Assembly: GCA_039811865.1 (NCBI GenBank)
Contig: JBDHZK010000145.1
Coordinates: 1 to 6,022, forward strand
From: JBDHZK01 sp039811865
Lineage (GTDB): Bacteria > Actinomycetota > Actinomycetes > Propionibacteriales > Propionibacteriaceae
Direction: 5' to 3'
DNA: 6,022 bases
Notes under the pieces: generated by a model
Databases searched by the model: none
The model's input: only the letters and a program-made list of their open reading frames with translations
What the model was told of the DNA's origin: nothing
Position numbers and translations under genes: made by a program
In this document: positions 1 through 5,148 of the stretch, piece by piece
Layout: every line of letters starts with the position of its first letter
Numbering within the stretch: position 1 is the first letter of the stretch

Positions 1-23
1 CGGCGGCGGTGGTTCTCGGCCAT
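1..23 (-). CDS. 5' end of downstream gene in adaptor operon (partial)
   Basis: An ATG at 23-21 on the minus strand opens a frame reading MAENHRR before the window ends. It begins 3 nt after the stop of the adaptor gene. A good Shine-Dalgarno (GGAAAGG, 37-31) lies 7 nt upstream, inside the last codons of that gene. Only seven codons are visible, so the product cannot be read. From context, HlyD/MacA-type adaptors are usually followed by the inner-membrane transporter they serve, such as an ABC ATPase/permease or an MFS or RND-type pump. That assignment is inference from position only. Confidence 0.6.
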
Positions 24-26
24 GGT

Positions 27-1568
27 TCAGCCTTTCCGGCAAGGGGAGATACGGACGTCCACCGGCACGCCGGCGGGCAGAGTGGCGGGTCCGTCCAAGC
101 GGATCCGGACGGCGAAGGCGCGCGTGAGGTGCACCTGGGTCGTGCCTTGATAGGTGGGTGGGTACTCGGCCCGCGTGGCGATGACGCTGACCTGGCCGGC
201 GTCCTGCTCGCCGGCGCTCATCCAGTCGCCGCGGACGTACGCCGCGGCCCCGACGCAGACCCGCGCGGCCTGCGTCGGCGCCAGCCAGGTGATGATCTCC
301 ACGGGCTTGGGTTCGCGCAGGCTAGCGGCGCTCGCACCGGGAGAAAGGACGTCCCCTACGTGCGCGATCGTGACGACCGTCCCGTCCGCCGGGGCTCGGA
401 CGACCGCCTGCGCCCGCGCAGTCCGCGCCTGCAGGACGGCGGTGCGGGCTCTCGTCCCGGCGACGACGGCGAGACGGCGGTTGCCCTGCAGGGTGGCCCG
501 GGCGTCCAGGACCTTCTGCTCGGCGTCGTCCAGCTTTCGCAGCCCGTCGGCGGCCTTGGCCTTGAGGCTGTCGATCTTGGCCAGGCCGGTGGCCATCAGC
601 CTGAGTCCGGCGGTGAGTTTCGCGATGCCGGCCTTCAGCTGGGCGATCCCGGCCTTGAGCTTGGCGATGCCCGCGAGCAGTTGGGCGCGGCCGGCGTTGA
701 CCTTCGCCAGCGCCGAGTTTGCCTTCGCGATGCCCGCGTTGACCTGCGCCAGCTTGCCCTGAAGCATGGTCCGGACGCCGGTCAGCTTGCCGATGCCCGC
801 GTCCACCTGCGCCAACGCGGCGCGCAGTTGCTGCTCCACGGGCGGTGGCAGCGGCTGGGCGAGTTGGGCCAGAAGCTGCGCCCGCTTGGCGCGCAACGTC
901 GTCAGATTGGAGTCGACCTTAGCCAGGTTGGTTGTCAGGAGGCGACGTCCGGTCTTGGCCTGGGCGAGCTTGCCGAGGATGGTCGTCCGGATGCCGTTGA
1001 CCTGGTTCAGCTTCGAGCGCAACGTCGGCGCCAGCTTGCTCGCGCCGGCCAGCTTCGACTTCAACTGAGGGAGCAGCTTGGTCGCCTGGGCACGCTTGCT
1101 CAGCAGGTCGGCGCGCGCGCTGTTGAGCTTGGCGATCCCGTCGCGGACCTGTTTGCGCTTGTCGGCGATGGTGTCCTGCGCGTCGTGGGTCTTGTCGATG
1201 GCATTGTCCAGCACCGGCAGGGCGGACGCCGCCACCCCGGCGTCGGACTGCGCGGCAGCCACCGCGGCGTCCAGGGCGGTGGCGTCCAGCTCGACGAGGA
1301 TGGTGCCTTTCTTGACCACATCGCCCTCGGCGGCGTGGACGGTGACCACGCGCGAGACGGCCGCGATCGCGGGCCGGACGACGGTGCTGGCGCTCACCTG
1401 GAAGCCGGCGTCCGGGTTGACCCGGGGAGCCTGCAGGGCGGGGACCGCGACATTCAGCGTCGTGGCGTCCACCCGGCCGCCGATGGTGATCTCGTCGGCC
1501 GGAGTCGAGCAGCCGGCGAAAAGGGTTGCGCCGGCGATGCAGCCCGCCAACGCTCTGCTTTTCCGCAC
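27..1568 (-). CDS. HlyD-family lipoprotein efflux adaptor (membrane-fusion protein) with very long coiled-coil hairpin
   Basis: Probable periplasmic adaptor of a tripartite-like or ABC export system, anchored outside the cytoplasmic membrane. The GTG at 1568 is chosen because AGGAGG (1578-1573) sits 4 nt before it and the protein then begins with a lipoprotein signal peptide (VRKSRALAGCIAG, lipobox LFAG|C with Cys20). The same frame is open upstream to 1712, but that extension has no membrane or domain character. In the 513-residue product, residues about 57-106 form the first lipoyl half-motif (AAEGDVVKKGTILVELDA). Residues about 95-238 and 246-387 are two alanine/lysine/leucine-rich helical arms joined by a proline turn (QPLPPPVEQ). 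Residues 386-417 are the second lipoyl half (VVRAPADGTVVTIAHVGDVL), and 420-513 the beta-barrel and membrane-proximal part ending in GVPVDVRIS. This order is that of HlyD/MacA adaptors, but the hairpin is unusually long. The partner transporter probably starts 3 nt downstream. Confidence 0.87.
   Translation of the reverse strand: MRKSRALAGCIAGATLFAGCSTPADEITIGGRVDATTLNVAVPALQAPRVNPDAGFQVSASTVVRPAIAAVSRVVTVHAAEGDVVKKGTILVELDATALDAAVAAAQSDAGVAASALPVLDNAIDKTHDAQDTIADKRKQVRDGIAKLNSARADLLSKRAQATKLLPQLKSKLAGASKLAPTLRSKLNQVNGIRTTILGKLAQAKTGRRLLTTNLAKVDSNLTTLRAKRAQLLAQLAQPLPPPVEQQLRAALAQVDAGIGKLTGVRTMLQGKLAQVNAGIAKANSALAKVNAGRAQLLAGIAKLKAGIAQLKAGIAKLTAGLRLMATGLAKIDSLKAKAADGLRKLDDAEQKVLDARATLQGNRRLAVVAGTRARTAVLQARTARAQAVVRAPADGTVVTIAHVGDVLSPGASAASLREPKPVEIITWLAPTQAARVCVGAAAYVRGDWMSAGEQDAGQVSVIATRAEYPPTYQGTTQVHLTRAFAVRIRLDGPATLPAGVPVDVRISPCRKG
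573..752 (-). repeat. Tandem heptad repeat in the returning arm of the adaptor coiled coil
   Basis: Residues about 273-332 of the adaptor repeat a seven-residue unit of the type A-K/Q-L-K/N-A-G-I (for example AKLKAGI, AQLKAGI, AKLTAGL, AKVNAGR). The DNA shows it as a degenerate 21-bp period. A glycine recurs at the sixth position of nearly every heptad. This is a coiled-coil repeat, not a mobile or regulatory repeat. The 21-bp period suggests growth by in-frame duplication. Confidence 0.75.
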
Positions 1569-1572
1569 TTTG

Positions 1573-1578
1573 CCTCCT
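1573..1578 (-). promoter_or_regulatory. Shine-Dalgarno of the adaptor gene
   Basis: AGGAGG on the minus strand is followed by CAAA and then the GTG at 1568-1566. It decides the start, giving a protein that opens directly with its lipoprotein signal peptide instead of the 48-residue longer reading. Confidence 0.75.
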
Positions 1579-1589
1579 GGATCGCCCCA

Positions 1590-1618
1590 AGCCTGCGCCG
1601 CGCGGAGGGGGCAGTCAA
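1590..1618 (-). promoter_or_regulatory. Probable sigma70-type promoter of the adaptor operon
   Basis: On the minus strand TTGACT (1618-1613) is separated by 17 nt from CAGGCT (1595-1590). These fit a -35 and a -10 (TAGGCT-like, first base off consensus). Transcription would start near 1583, giving a leader of roughly 15 nt that just contains the AGGAGG ribosome site. The placement is convincing, but the -10 lacks its usual first T and no start site is known. Confidence 0.45.
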
Positions 1619-1709
1619 CGACCGCTGACTTCGCGGCGCCGCCTGATGCGCCTTCTGGGCGCGGATCGCAGCCGATCGCCGTCGAAGTGCTGACTTGTCG
1701 TGCGCCCAT

Positions 1710-1723
1710 CAACCAAATGGTTG
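1710..1723. promoter_or_regulatory. Perfect 14-bp dyad, TetR-type operator candidate
   Basis: CAACCA-AA-TGGTTG is a perfect inverted repeat with 6-bp arms and a 2-nt centre, A/T-rich against its surroundings. It lies in the divergent region between the adaptor operon and the four-helix membrane gene, about 80 bp before the latter and about 90 bp behind the adaptor -35. An overlapping alternative dyad is ACCAA-atgg-TTGGT (1712-1725). Palindromes of this size and form are typical of TetR-family operators. Which regulator binds it is unknown; the two TetR genes at 3146-4379 are candidates, as is a regulator outside the window. Confidence 0.45.
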
Positions 1724-1802
1724 GTCGGGGTCATCCGAACGATGCCGCGATCTCGCTCCGGTGGGCGATGTGCGCAAACGTCCGCGAGGCGAACCTGGAT
1801 TC

Positions 1803-2195
1803 ATGCTTGTTACCGCAATTGTTCTGATCTCCTCGGCGCTGGTCGCCTACACCGTCGGCGTTTGGGCCGAACACAAGGCCGGCGTCCTGCGCTGGGGGCA
1901 CGTAGCCCTGTTTTGGCTGGGGTTGGCCTTCGACGCCTCCGGCACCGCTGTGATGGGCATGATCGCCCGCTCCGGCGGAACCGTCTCCTCAGGCATCGGA
2001 GGCGTCCTCACACAGATCATGGCCGTGACCGGTGCGGCAGCGCTGATTCTCATGGCCCTGCACGCGACCTGGGCCATCGTCGTCCTGTTCCGAAACCGGC
2101 CGAGCGAACTCTCGGGCTTCCACAAGTTCTCGACCTGGGTCTGGGCGCTTTGGCTCGTCCCCTACCTGACCGGCATGGTCAGCTCGATGGTCTGA
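1803..2195 (+). CDS. Four-helix integral membrane protein, TIGR03987/HsmA family
   Basis: A 130-residue protein with four hydrophobic segments (about 1-20, 32-55, 65-97 and 110-129). It matches what I recall of the TIGR03987 (HsmA) family: the W-x-H-x(3)-FWLGLAFDASGT block after the first helix (residues 31-48), LHATW at 86-90, and FHKFSTWVWALWLVPYLTGM at 106-125. The family function is not established to my knowledge. The ATG at 1803 is chosen because the protein then starts with its first helix, as family members do. An in-frame upstream start at 1695 would add 36 polar residues of low plausibility. The ribosome site is weak (GAGG at 1786-1789, 13 nt away). Histidines 33, 87 and 107 lie at or in helices. 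It is divergent from the adaptor operon and convergent with the methyltransferase gene. Confidence 0.85.
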   Translation: MLVTAIVLISSALVAYTVGVWAEHKAGVLRWGHVALFWLGLAFDASGTAVMGMIARSGGTVSSGIGGVLTQIMAVTGAAALILMALHATWAIVVLFRNRPSELSGFHKFSTWVWALWLVPYLTGMVSSMV

Positions 2196-2208
2196 GCGGT
2201 GAGCCGCT
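2195..2208. terminator. Weak hairpin between convergent genes
   Basis: AGCGG-TGAG-CCGCT forms a 5-bp stem with a 4-nt loop starting at the last base of the membrane-protein stop codon, within the 42-nt gap before the methyltransferase stop. The position suits a bidirectional terminator. The stem is short and there is no T run on either strand, so this is a weak call. Confidence 0.25.
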
Positions 2209-2237
2209 ACGAAGTCGAGCGGCCCCGAGACCGCGGG

Positions 2238-3119
2238 CTAGGCATAGCGGATCTTGAGATGACGCGGCTCGGCCGGCGTAGCCGACAAGACGGCGGCCCC
2301 GAACGAGCCGAGGTCGATCGTGAGGGCGAACCTCGGGTCGGCCTCGATCCGCTTCCAGGCCCGTCGCATGCCGTCCGACCAGTTGATGTCGTCGAAGTGC
2401 ATCACCGACTCGACGTCCATCTCGCCGATCAAGCGCTCCAGGTAGTCGAGCGTGGCCGACTCGAGGTGGTGCCCGTCGACAAAGGCGAACTGCAGCGGGC
2501 GAACCCGGGCCAAAGTGGCCCCGAGGGTTTCGGCGAACGGCCCCTGGACCACCTCGACCCGGTCGCCGAGCCCAAGGTCGGCCACCGTCCGCCGCGAACG
2601 CTCAGCCAGGACAGGCGCGCCTTCGAGGGTGACCAGTTGTCCCGAGCCGTTCAGTTCGAGGGCGGCGCCGAGGTAGCTCCCGCTGATTCCCACGCACGAG
2701 CCGAGCTCAAGGACGCTGGTGGGTTTCAGTTCCCGCAGGATGCGAAACAGCAGGTACGCGCCTCGCGGACGCTGACTTGACAAGGTCATCTGGCCGAGCG
2801 TGCGAGTCGTGGTCTTGACCTCGGCGGTGTCGTCGGGCCCGAGATCGGCGGCTTTCCCGGCCCCGAAGTCGACGATCTCCAGCGGCTCTACCGACGCGAG
2901 CAGCGCCTGGCGAGTCTTCTCGATCCGATCGATCCAAACCTTCTCGGCGGGATCCATTCCTCGACTCAGGGCCGCCTTGACCGCTCGGATCACCCCGCCG
3001 GGAGCTCCAAGAGCGGGTTTCCAACTCTGCGTGATGGCCCAAGCGGCTGCGCGACGCGAGCCATGCAAGGCCGTGCGGGCCAGGGAATCGACTCGCGGCG
3101 GGAGGATGGGGGTCGGCAT
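2238..3119 (-). CDS. Class I SAM-dependent O-methyltransferase-like protein
   Basis: A 293-residue protein with a Rossmann-type methyltransferase domain in its C-terminal two thirds. Motif I is VLELGSCVGISGSYLG (about residues 136-150). The acidic end of the next strand is in LVTLEG, the metal/catalytic-type motif is FAFVDGHH (about 211-218), and a further strand motif is VMHFDDINWSDGMRRAW (about 239-255), ending in TIDLGSFGAAVL. The VDGxH and DDIxWSxGM blocks place it with the Methyltransf_24/catechol-O-methyltransferase-like group; the substrate is unknown. The N-terminal 70 or so residues are basic and not recognised. The ATG at 3119 is preferred, 26 nt after the preceding TetR stop. A TTG at 3149 would overlap that stop by 4 nt (TTGA) and add ten residues; neither start has a strong ribosome site. 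It is the last gene of a three-gene operon with the two TetR regulators. Confidence 0.85.
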   Translation of the reverse strand: MPTPILPPRVDSLARTALHGSRRAAAWAITQSWKPALGAPGGVIRAVKAALSRGMDPAEKVWIDRIEKTRQALLASVEPLEIVDFGAGKAADLGPDDTAEVKTTTRTLGQMTLSSQRPRGAYLLFRILRELKPTSVLELGSCVGISGSYLGAALELNGSGQLVTLEGAPVLAERSRRTVADLGLGDRVEVVQGPFAETLGATLARVRPLQFAFVDGHHLESATLDYLERLIGEMDVESVMHFDDINWSDGMRRAWKRIEADPRFALTIDLGSFGAAVLSATPAEPRHLKIRYA

Positions 3120-3145
3120 GTCCGCACCATATCGGGGCGGGAGGC

Positions 3146-3757
3146 TCAACGATGCGGCCGCAAGTTACCGACGAGGATGTGCTGCAGGATGGGCCCGACG
3201 ACGCGGATGACATCGTCGCGCGAAAGCGACGCGAGCGGCTCGACGCGGGCGACATAGCGAGCGGTCATCAGTCCGACCATCTGAACCTCGAGCAGACCGA
3301 TGCGCACCTCCAGATCTTCGCGCGGCAACTCGGGGTGGGCTCGGGCGATCGCCAAGATCTTCTCGGCGACGATGCCGGCGACCTCGAGCATGATGTTGGG
3401 ATAGGCGCGGAGAGTCTTTGTCATGACCCTGCCTGCGGGAGACTCCCAGATCCCCGTCGAAGTGGCGATGATCCGCGGGCCGATACCCACGATGCCGTGG
3501 TCGGCGATCTTCTCCACCAGGTCCGTGGGATCGAAGGTCATCCGCGCGACCGCGAGAATCAGGCCCTTCTTGCTGCCGAAGTAGTGGTGCACGAGGGCCT
3601 GATCCACGCCGGCCTCGCGAGCGATCGCCCGCACGGACGTCCGTGTGTACCCGTGTGCGATGAACGCCTCGCGGGCGACCTCGAGGATCCGCTCGCGCGT
3701 CTCCGGCTTGCCGGGACGCCGACCAGTGCGCTTGCCGCCCGTGGTGTCGACGCTCAC
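3146..3757 (-). CDS. TetR/AcrR-family transcriptional regulator (second tandem copy)
   Basis: A 203-residue repressor-type regulator. A basic N-terminal arm (KRTGRRPGKPETR, residues 9-21) precedes the TetR helix-turn-helix: TSVRAIAREAGV (40-51), then recognition helix and hinge DQALVHHYFGSKKGLI (52-67). The rest is the all-helical ligand-binding and dimer domain, with WESPAGR (104-110) and RYVARVEPLAS (167-177). The start is a GTG lying 4 nt after the stop of the upstream TetR gene, with no clear Shine-Dalgarno, so translation is probably coupled. By my manual alignment it is about 55% identical to its upstream neighbour and about 80% over the first 70 or so residues. The ligand is unknown. 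It is followed by the methyltransferase gene, overlapping or 26 nt away depending on that gene's start. Confidence 0.93.
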   Translation of the reverse strand: MSVDTTGGKRTGRRPGKPETRERILEVAREAFIAHGYTRTSVRAIAREAGVDQALVHHYFGSKKGLILAVARMTFDPTDLVEKIADHGIVGIGPRIIATSTGIWESPAGRVMTKTLRAYPNIMLEVAGIVAEKILAIARAHPELPREDLEVRIGLLEVQMVGLMTARYVARVEPLASLSRDDVIRVVGPILQHILVGNLRPHR

Positions 3758-3761
3758 GCCA

Positions 3762-4379
3762 TCAGCGTAGGGCGGGGCGGAGGTTGCCGGTGAGCACGTG
3801 CTGCAGCCACGGTGCCATGGCCCTGGCCAGCGCGTCGCCGGGCACGGACGCCAATGGCTCGATCCGCGCCACGTACCGGCCGAGCAGCATCCCGGCCATC
3901 TGGGCCTGAACGACGCTGACCCGCAGGTCGCTGTCGCCGGGGGCGAACTCCAGGTGGGCTCTGGTCGCCTCCAGGCTGCCGCCGATGTAGGCGGCGAGCG
4001 GGAGCATCAGACCCGGGTGCGAACGCAGAGTTTCGGCCAACCGGCGTCCCGCGGGCGACTCCCAGACCGTCATCGCGGTGGTCGCAAGTCGCATCCCGAT
4101 GCCGTCCGGCCCGCCCTGGGCGACCTTGGCGATCACCTCGGTCGGGTCGAAGGCGATGGAGGCGACTGCCAGGAGCAAACCCTTCTTGCTGCCGAAATAG
4201 CGATGCACGAGGGCCTGATCGACCCCGGCGCGACGAGCGATGCTTCTCACCGAGGTCTTCGCGTATCCATCGGCGATGAAGGCATCGCGGGCCACCTCGA
4301 GGATGAGGGCTCGGGTCTCAGGCTTTCCAGGGCGCCGGCCAGTGCGCTTGCCCCCGCCCTTGGGTGTGTCGTCGGTCAC
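3762..4379 (-). CDS. TetR/AcrR-family transcriptional regulator (first tandem copy)
   Basis: A 205-residue regulator, first gene of the minus-strand operon. It has the same basic arm (KRTGRRPGKPETR, 11-23), helix-turn-helix (TSVRSIARRAGV, 42-53) and recognition segment DQALVHRYFGSKKGLL (54-69) as the next gene. One central recognition-helix residue differs (VHR here, VHH there). The C-terminal domain keeps WESPAGR (106-112), RYVARIEPLAS (168-178) and LQHVLTGNLRP (192-202), but the ligand-pocket helices between have diverged. The start is a GTG with no ribosome site. A TACCCT hexamer ends 6 nt before it, so the mRNA may be leaderless. Divergent from the PadR gene across 202 bp. Autoregulation is likely from family habit but is not shown. 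Confidence 0.93.
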   Translation of the reverse strand: MTDDTPKGGGKRTGRRPGKPETRALILEVARDAFIADGYAKTSVRSIARRAGVDQALVHRYFGSKKGLLLAVASIAFDPTEVIAKVAQGGPDGIGMRLATTAMTVWESPAGRRLAETLRSHPGLMLPLAAYIGGSLEATRAHLEFAPGDSDLRVSVVQAQMAGMLLGRYVARIEPLASVPGDALARAMAPWLQHVLTGNLRPALR

Positions 4380-4385
4380 CGGGCC

Positions 4386-4391
4386 AGGGTA
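4386..4391 (-). promoter_or_regulatory. Candidate -10 box giving a leaderless TetR transcript
   Basis: On the minus strand TACCCT fits the actinobacterial TANNNT -10 and is followed by exactly six bases (GGCCCG) and then the GTG start at 4379. A start site at the GTG would give a leaderless mRNA, consistent with the absence of a Shine-Dalgarno. No clear -35 is seen. Confidence 0.4.
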
Positions 4392-4397
4392 TTCAGC

Positions 4398-4420
4398 CGC
4401 CGACCCCCCAGGGGGCGGCG
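4398..4420. promoter_or_regulatory. GC-rich hairpin-forming inverted repeat
   Basis: CGCCG (4398-4402) pairs with CGGCG (4416-4420), and after a bulged A, CCCC (4404-4407) pairs with GGGG (4412-4415) around a CCAG loop. It sits just upstream of the candidate -10 of the TetR operon, in its -35 area. No T run follows on either strand and the flanking genes diverge, so it is not an obvious terminator. It may be an operator or only base-composition structure. Confidence 0.3.
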
Positions 4421-4556
4421 CTAGACCGGTTACTTGGGGCGCGGTGTGGTTTCGTGCGGCGAGTCGCGTGCGCTGGTGGTCGTTCCGCCTTGGGAGCGGC
4501 GGTCAGCCGTCGGCGCGCCGCACAAAACCACCGATTCAGCCGAAGCCGGGGTGAAT

Positions 4557-4567
4557 ACTCCCGGAGT
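4557..4567. promoter_or_regulatory. Inverted repeat in the PadR promoter spacer
   Basis: ACTCC-C-GGAGT is a perfect 11-bp dyad immediately upstream of the PadR -10 box. A protein bound here would cover the space between -35 and -10. It could be a second site for the PadR dimer, although its sequence differs from the start-codon dyad. Confidence 0.35.
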
Positions 4568-4569
4568 GA

Positions 4570-4575
4570 TATATT
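4570..4575 (+). promoter_or_regulatory. -10 box of a probable leaderless PadR promoter
   Basis: TATATT is a strong -10 hexamer in otherwise GC-rich DNA. It ends 6 nt before the ATG at 4582, so transcription should begin at or very near the A of the start codon. The nearest Shine-Dalgarno-like bases (GGAG, 4563-4566) are 15 nt from the ATG and upstream of the -10, so they would not be transcribed. No clear -35 is seen. Confidence 0.55.
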
Positions 4576-4587
4576 CCATCTATGGAA
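4574..4587. promoter_or_regulatory. Perfect dyad over the PadR start codon, putative autoregulatory operator
   Basis: TTCCAT-CT-ATGGAA is a perfect inverted repeat with 6-bp arms. It spans the end of the -10 box, the predicted +1 site and the first two codons of the PadR gene. PadR-family repressors commonly bind dyads in their own promoters, so this is a natural site for autorepression. The match of the dyad to this PadR is inferred from position. Confidence 0.5.
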
Positions 4588-5148
4588 GAACTCGCCAACC
4601 CCGAACTCGTCCTCGTGCTGCTCATCGCGGAGCGGCCAGGGATCAACGGCTACGCGATTCGGCGCCTGGCCGAGGAGCGTGGTCTCGCCGCCTGGGCGGG
4701 CGTCGCGTCGTCGTCGATCTACAGCGGGCTCAAGCGCATCGAGTCGCGTGGCCTGGCCGCCTCGGCCCCGGATCACCAAAAGCGCGATCGTGGCCCCCGT
4801 GGGCAGGCGTTTCGCCTAACCACGGCAGGCCTGGCTGCGCTGCGGGCGGCCATCGCCGACGGGTTGGCCACCTCGCGCGAGCACGATCCGCGGTTCAACA
4901 TCGCGCTGTCCGGGATCGAGCAACTGGGTCTCGACGAGGCGGCCGACCGCCTGGCCGAGCGCGCCGAGTTTCTTGGCGTCGAGGCCGGCCGACTAGCCGA
5001 GGTGCGGACTTCCCAGGCGGGGCTCCCGCTTGCTGCCGACTTGCTCTTCGAGCGCATCACCAGCGCGATCGAGGCCGAACGGCGCTGGACCCAGACCGCC
5101 GCCGCCCGGCTGCGAAACACCCGAAACCATGGGGGAGGTATCGCATGA
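4582..5148 (+). CDS. PadR-family transcriptional regulator
   Basis: A 188-residue regulator. The winged helix-turn-helix occupies about residues 5-90: ELVLVLLIAERPGINGYAI starts the fold, SSSIYSGLKRIESRGLA (43-59) is the recognition-helix block typical of PadR, and GPRGQAFRLTTAGLAALR (71-88) is the wing and the LTxxG motif. The C-terminal part (about 97-175) begins with DPRFNIALS and is helical, as in the longer PadR proteins where it makes the dimer. It is probably a repressor of its own operon. It has no usable ribosome site and appears leaderless. Its stop overlaps the ATG of the following BtrH_N-type gene by 4 nt (ATGA), so the two are co-translated and the PadR probably controls that gene. 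The inducer is unknown. Confidence 0.93.
   Translation: MEELANPELVLVLLIAERPGINGYAIRRLAEERGLAAWAGVASSSIYSGLKRIESRGLAASAPDHQKRDRGPRGQAFRLTTAGLAALRAAIADGLATSREHDPRFNIALSGIEQLGLDEAADRLAERAEFLGVEAGRLAEVRTSQAGLPLAADLLFERITSAIEAERRWTQTAAARLRNTRNHGGGIA
5131..5138 (+). promoter_or_regulatory. Strong Shine-Dalgarno of the BtrH_N/DUF4872 gene
   Basis: GGGGGAGG lies inside the last PadR codons, 6 nt before the ATG at 5145. It is the strongest ribosome site in the window and fixes the start at the ATGA overlap. Its strength contrasts with the missing ribosome site of the PadR gene, so the second gene may be translated much more than the first. Confidence 0.7.

Larger units (their letters stand above)
1569..1802. 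other. Divergent intergenic region, 234 bp
   Basis: This stretch separates the adaptor operon (minus) from the membrane protein gene (plus). It contains the adaptor ribosome site and promoter at its left end and the CAACCA/TGGTTG dyad near its middle. I see no convincing -35/-10 pair for the plus-strand gene and no sign of a small RNA or riboswitch. Both strands can be read as extensions of the flanking genes here, but those extensions lack conserved-looking content. Confidence 0.6.
4380..4581. other. Divergent intergenic region, 202 bp
   Basis: Region between the TetR operon (minus) and the PadR gene (plus). It holds the TetR -10 candidate and GC-rich inverted repeat on the left, and the PadR -10 and two dyads on the right. 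The middle (about 4421-4540) shows only a 6-bp ACCGGT palindrome (4425-4430) and no gene that I can support, although frames are open across it. Confidence 0.55.

Noticed and set aside
573..752. Possible CRISPR-like or tandem DNA repeat
   Set aside because: The period is 21 bp with no spacers, the units are degenerate, and they coincide with in-frame heptads of a coiled coil.
9..1628. Long plus-strand open frame of 539 codons opposite the adaptor gene
   Set aside because: It is antisense to a convincing HlyD-type gene with lipobox and ribosome site. Its product is Arg/Gly/Asp-rich without recognisable motifs, as expected for the opposite strand of GC-rich coding DNA.
1569..1712. N-terminal extension of the adaptor by 48 residues from an ATG at 1712
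   Set aside because: It would bury the lipoprotein signal peptide inside the protein, and it ignores the AGGAGG placed just before the GTG at 1568. The upstream codons also overlap the likely promoter.
1695..1802. Upstream start for the four-helix membrane protein
   Set aside because: The 36 added residues are polar and unlike the family, whose members begin directly with the first helix.
4373..4381. CGGT-C-ACCG inverted repeat over the TetR GTG start
   Set aside because: Only 4-bp arms in very GC-rich DNA; it does not extend and such repeats are expected by chance.
3152..4424. Plus-strand frames opposite the two TetR genes
   Set aside because: Both are mirror frames of strongly recognisable TetR genes. 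Their similarity to each other only reflects the duplication on the coding strand.
4240..4554. Plus-strand frame of 104 codons in the TetR/PadR intergenic region
   Set aside because: It largely overlaps the TetR gene and the divergent promoter region, has no ribosome site and gives an Arg/Pro-rich product of shadow type.
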